Source: Sambucus nigra
Taxonomy: Eukaryota > Streptophyta > Magnoliopsida > Dipsacales > Adoxaceae
Direction: 5' to 3'
Assembly (NCBI GenBank): GCA_949130495.1
Contig: OX422220.1
Span: 122,573,810 to 122,637,809 of the forward strand
Length of the DNA stretch: 64,000 nucleotides
The stretch's first letter is position 1. Every line of letters begins with the position of its first letter. A model generated the notes under the pieces. It searched no databases and had not been told where the DNA came from. It saw nothing but the letters and a program-made list of their open reading frames with translations. Below are positions 60,568-64,000 of the stretch, one piece after another. Both the position numbers and the translations under genes were made by a program.

Positions 60568-61014
60568 GGTGAGCTCACCGACACACCTGCAGATGAGGCT
60601 GAGACAAGCACCGCTAGAAGGAAAGTGGATGAAAACAAAGTGGGAAGATATCTCTTTAGACATGGGTCACTCACCGATGGAAGTTTCTCAAAAGAACATA
60701 TCGTGTGGAGTGTCTTCGTCAACGGGTCCTCTTGCGAAAGCGATAGTGGAGCTGGATTAATAGTATCAGCACCCGACGGCACAGACATTGAGTACGCCCT
60801 GAGGTTCAAATTTAAGGCCTCCAATAATGAGGCCGAATATGAGGCCTTGATAGCAGGCCTCTCCTTGGCCAGATCTCTTAGTGTCGGCCAGATTTTGGTT
60901 CATAGTGATTCGAGGCTAGTAGTGAATCAGATACTAGGAGCCTACGAGGCCAAGGATGAGAGGATGGCTAGGTACCTTGATAAGCTAAGGTCGTTATTGA
61001 AGGGCTTCAGATAA
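60568..61014 (+). pseudogene. second (archaeal-type) RNase H of Tat copy 3
   Basis: All catalytic blocks are present: FVNGSSCESDSGAG (Asp of the DGSS motif is Asn here), NNEAEYEALIAG and VHSDSRLVVNQ. The frame is open from 60568 to the TAA at 61012-61014. Confidence 0.88.
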
Positions 61015-62433
61015 GTAAGGTTAAAGAGGATACCTAGGCTCGATAATGGTCGATCTGACGCCCTTGCTAGGTTGGCCTCGGCAACTAGGACAGACATCAG
61101 GATGACGGTCCCAGTGGAAATTTTTCTTCGGCCAACTATTGAAGACGCTGAAGGAACACTTGGAAATTGCCTAAATGTTTCAGAGGAAGCTTCCTGGATG
61201 GACCCTCTGATCAGATACATTAAAGAGGTAGAGATGCCAGAAGCAAGGCAAGAAAGGAAGAAGCTGAGATACAGGGCTGCAAAATTCACTGTCATCGGAG
61301 ACACTTTGTACAAAAAGGAGTTTTTGCTCCCCTTACTTAGGTGTGTGCACCCCTCTGAAGTCCCTTCCATTTTGAAATATGTGCACGAAGGATTGTGCTC
61401 AAGCCACATTGGGGGAAAATCCTTAGCGAAGAGGATGATCACCCAAGGGTACTGGTGGCCGACCTTGGGGAAAGATGCCGCGGCATATGTAAAAAAGTGT
61501 GATAAATGCCAAAGATTTGCCACCATCCCTCACCAGCCCCATCAGCCTCTTACCTCCATTACATCCCCATGGCCATTTGCAGTATGGGGGATCAACCTAG
61601 TAGGACCCTTACCAAGGGCAGTCAATAACTATCGGTTCCTCATCGTAGCAATTGACTATTTCTCAAAATGGGTGGAGGCCGAACCGATGGTCACGATTAC
61701 AGAGCAGAAGACCTTCCAGTTCATCTGGAAAAATATTATATGAAAATATGGTCTCCCCAACACCCTCATCTCGAATAACGGGACTCAATTCAAGAATACC
61801 TCTCTACAGAAGTACTGTGAAAGGGAGAGTATCAAGCAATTCTTCTCTACCCCGGGCCGACCTCAAGCCAATGGGAAAACAGAAGTTACGAATAGGACAA
61901 TCCTAGATGGAATCAAGAAGAGGCTTGAGGAGGAAAAAGGAAGATGGGTCGAGGAGTTATATGCCATGCTGTGGGCCTACAGGACAACAGTGAGGACCTC
62001 TACCGGAGAGACCCCATTCATGCTAGCTTATGGCTCAGAAGCCGTCATCCCCACCGAGATTGGGTTTCCTACTCATAGGGTCCAAATGTATGACCCCCAG
62101 AGAAATACAGAAGAGTGGAGACTCGACTTAGACCTGATTGAGGAAAGGAGGGAAGATGCCGAGATAAGGCAAGTCGCCTACCAGCAGAGGACTGCAGGGT
62201 TTTACAATCAGAGGGTGAAACAGAGACCAATTGCGGTGGGGGACTTGGTCCTCAAAAAGACTTGGCAGAATCCCAACAATCTCCACCCTAATTGGCATGG
62301 CCCATATAGAGTCATCGATGAAGTCGTCCCTGGGATCTATAGACTAGAAAACTTAGAGGGAGAACCCTTTTCCAATCCCTGGAATGCAGATCATTTGAAA
62401 AAAAATACTATTAGTAGTGTTGTAAGGTCTTGA
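61015..62433 (+). pseudogene. integrase of Tat copy 3
   Basis: HHCC module (HEGLCSSH and CDKCQ), first core Asp in IDYFSKW, Glu in KTEVTN. The second catalytic Asp is lost: ISNNGTQF replaces the (I/T)(S/T)DNGTQF pattern. One TGA at 61741-61743. The C-terminus is intact to TGA at 62431-62433, with no chromodomain. The frame is otherwise open. Confidence 0.92.
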
Positions 62434-62554
62434 TAGACCATAATTGTAATAGGAGTTGCTCCAACAGAACACTTGGAAAATTAATGAGAAATATCAGTGT
62501 TTCCCCTCATCTTGTGTTTATCAGTTCTAGTACGCATGAAAACATCTTCAGAGA

Positions 62555-63760
62555 ACGGCCCTCGGCTATAATGAGATCGCATGGAGATCCTCAAGAAAGA
62601 GGTCGCATGGAGGGGACGACCCCACTATTAATTTGTTTAAAACCATTAATTTGGTGATTATAACCCTCGGCTATAATGAGGTCGCATGGAGGGGACGACC
62701 CCACCATGGTCCTCAAGAAAGACGAGGGAAAACTTTGTTTAAAACCATTAATTTGGTGATTATAACCCTCGGCTATAATGAGGTCGCATGGAGGGGACGA
62801 CCCCACCATGGTCCTCAAGAAAGACGAGAGAAAACTTTGTTTAAAGCCATTAATTTGGTGATTATAACCCTCGGCTATAATGAGGTCGCATGGAGGGGAC
62901 GACCCCATCACGGTCCTCAAGAAAAACGAGGGAAAACTTTGTTTAAAACTATTAATTTGGTGATTATAACCCTCGGCTATAATGAGGTCGCATGGAGGGG
63001 ACGACCCACCATGGTCATCAAGAAAGACGAGGGAAAAATTTGTTTAAAACCATTAATTTGGTGATTATAACCCTCGGCTATAATGAGGTCGCATGGAGGG
63101 GATGACCCCACCATGGTCCTCAAGAAAGACGAGGGAAAGCTTTGTTTAAAACCATTAATTTGGTGATTATAACCCTCGGCTATAATGAGGTCGCATGGAG
63201 GGGACGACCCCACCATAGTCCTCAAGAAAGACGAGGAAAAAGTTTGTTTAAAACCATTAATTTGGTGATTATAACCCTCGGCTATAATGAGGTCACATGG
63301 AGGGGACGAACCCACCATGGTCCTCAAGAAAGACGAGGGAAAACTTTATTTAAAACCATTAATTTGGTGATTATAACCCTCGGCTATAATGAGGTCGCAT
63401 GGAGGGGAAGACCCCACCATGGTCCTCAAGAAAGACGAGGGAAAACTTTGTTTAAAACCATTAATTTGGTGATTATAACCCTCGTCTATAATGAGGTCGC
63501 ATGGAGGGGACGACCCCACCATGGTCCTCAAGAAAGATGAGGGAAAACTTTGTTTAAAACCATTAATTTGGTGATTATAACCCTCGGCTATAATGAGGTC
63601 GCATGGAGGGGACGACCCCACCATGGTCCTCAAGAAAGACGAGGGAAAAACTTTGTTTAAAACCATTAATTTGGTGATTATAACCCTCGTCTATAATGAG
63701 GTCGCATGGAGGGGACGAACCCACCATGGTCCTGAAGAAAGACGAGGGAGGGGTTAGTGA
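62555..63760 (+). repeat. 102-bp tandem array, one strong stem-loop per unit (Tat copy 3)
   Basis: The marker CTCGG/CTCGTCTATAATGAG starts at about 62561, then 62666, 62768, 62870, 62972, 63073, 63175, 63277, 63379, 63481, 63583 and 63686, so the spacing is 101-103 bp over twelve copies. Each unit has an inverted repeat: CATGG-A-GGGG, loop ACGA, CCCC-A-CCATG. The array separates the integrase stop from the antisense gene. Long frames on both strands (34-residue repeats) come from the period being divisible by three. Confidence 0.95.
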
Positions 63761-63915
63761 TAATATAAAAAATTCACAATGAAAATCATACAAAAGACAA
63801 ATATGGAAGACAACAAGAGAGATGATGATATAAATGAAATATTACAAAGTGTTCTACAAAGTGGAGTACAAAAATATTGAATACACCAAGAGGGTATAGG
63901 CTACAGACAGCCACC
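63761..63915. other. spacer, 3' side of antisense ORF of copy 3
   Basis: AT-rich, non-coding, 155 bp. It would be the 3' untranslated part of the antisense transcript. Confidence 0.5.
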
Positions 63916-64000
63916 CTATGGAGAAACATCAGAGGGCAGGGCCTCAACATGAATAAGAGAGGTCTCCTCAACGACCACGACTGGCTGGTCTTCAGACATG
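63916..64000 (-). pseudogene. antisense ORF of Tat copy 3, C-terminal fragment
   Basis: On the minus strand an open frame enters from the right edge and ends at TAG 63916-63918: SEDQPVVVVEETSLIHVE and a short tail, 27 residues plus stop. Its place and strand match the antisense genes of copy 2, and the Val/Glu/Pro-rich tail resembles the ends of such ORFs. Too short for a firm match; the rest lies off the window. Confidence 0.4.

Larger units (their letters stand above)
55274..64000 (+). mobile_element. Tat-lineage Ty3/gypsy element, copy 3 (different family, 3' end off window)
   Basis: Plus strand: 1.0 kb LTR, primer site, gag, protease, RT, two RNase H domains, integrase, a 102-bp tandem array and the end of an antisense gene. 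It has the same plan as copies 1 and 2 but clearly different sequence, GC-richer and with an unrelated LTR and repeat. From 58531 to 62433 pol is one frame with six nonsense codons and no frameshift. It inserted into the right LTR of chromovirus A, so it is younger. Confidence 0.94.

Noticed and set aside
62591..63666. Repeated 34-residue open frames on both strands
   Set aside because: The 102-bp unit is a multiple of three, so any frame without a stop stays open. No sign of a real protein.

Overview
This window is plant nuclear DNA made almost entirely of nested, decayed LTR retrotransposons. I see no confident host gene and no rRNA, tRNA or CRISPR. The evidence is plant-type Ty3/gypsy lineages: Tat-like elements with two RNase H domains, a chromodomain-bearing Tekay/Del-like chromovirus, and an Athila-like LTR with a tRNA-Asp-type primer site. 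A copia gag remnant, a MITE, AT-rich spacers and abundant nonsense substitutions fit the same picture. An angiosperm is likely; I cannot name the species.

Layout. 1-7938: a minus-strand Tat element (copy 1), cut by the left window edge, with gag, protease, RT, two RNase H domains, integrase, a hairpin repeat array and the end of an antisense gene. 7939-14575: old spacer with a MITE and a decayed copia gag. 14576-29292: a roughly 2.6 kb chromovirus LTR (element B) split by a complete plus-strand Tat element (copy 2, 15468-27623, target duplication GTTAT), followed by a tRNA-iMet-type primer site and a stub of gag. 29664-32548: AT-rich DNA with a compound microsatellite. 32549-46152: a recent direct tandem duplication of about 6.8 kb (two copies, 54 bp of filler between them). 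Each copy carries flanking DNA with a 466-bp triplication, an Athila-like LTR, a primer site and an unrecognised 198-codon ORF. 46710-55273: chromovirus A, whose left LTR is fused to mid-gag by a deletion and whose right LTR is interrupted by the next element. 55274-64000: a third, different Tat element (copy 3), running off the right edge.

How the parts work together. The Tat elements share one plan: LTR, primer site, a Gag-Pol polyprotein reading in one frame, a tandem array of stem-loops, then a gene on the opposite strand ending at that array. In copy 2 the antisense region holds two genes: ORF-A (three exons, two introns inferred here, similar in pattern to the plant 'putative gypsy type transposon' domain) and ORF-B (one frame of 430 codons, coiled-coil). 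Gag-Pol and the antisense genes converge on the repeat array. The array has different sequence in the copy 1/2 and copy 3 families, but both arrays encode repeated stems with 4-nt loops. In copies 1/2 the sense RNA would carry loops of the C(UCCG)G type. This antisense-plus-hairpin module is the best candidate for an under-described system here.

No element looks able to move by itself: every coding region carries stops. Copies 2 and 3 show mostly nonsense substitutions with few frameshifts, as expected from deamination of methylated cytosine.
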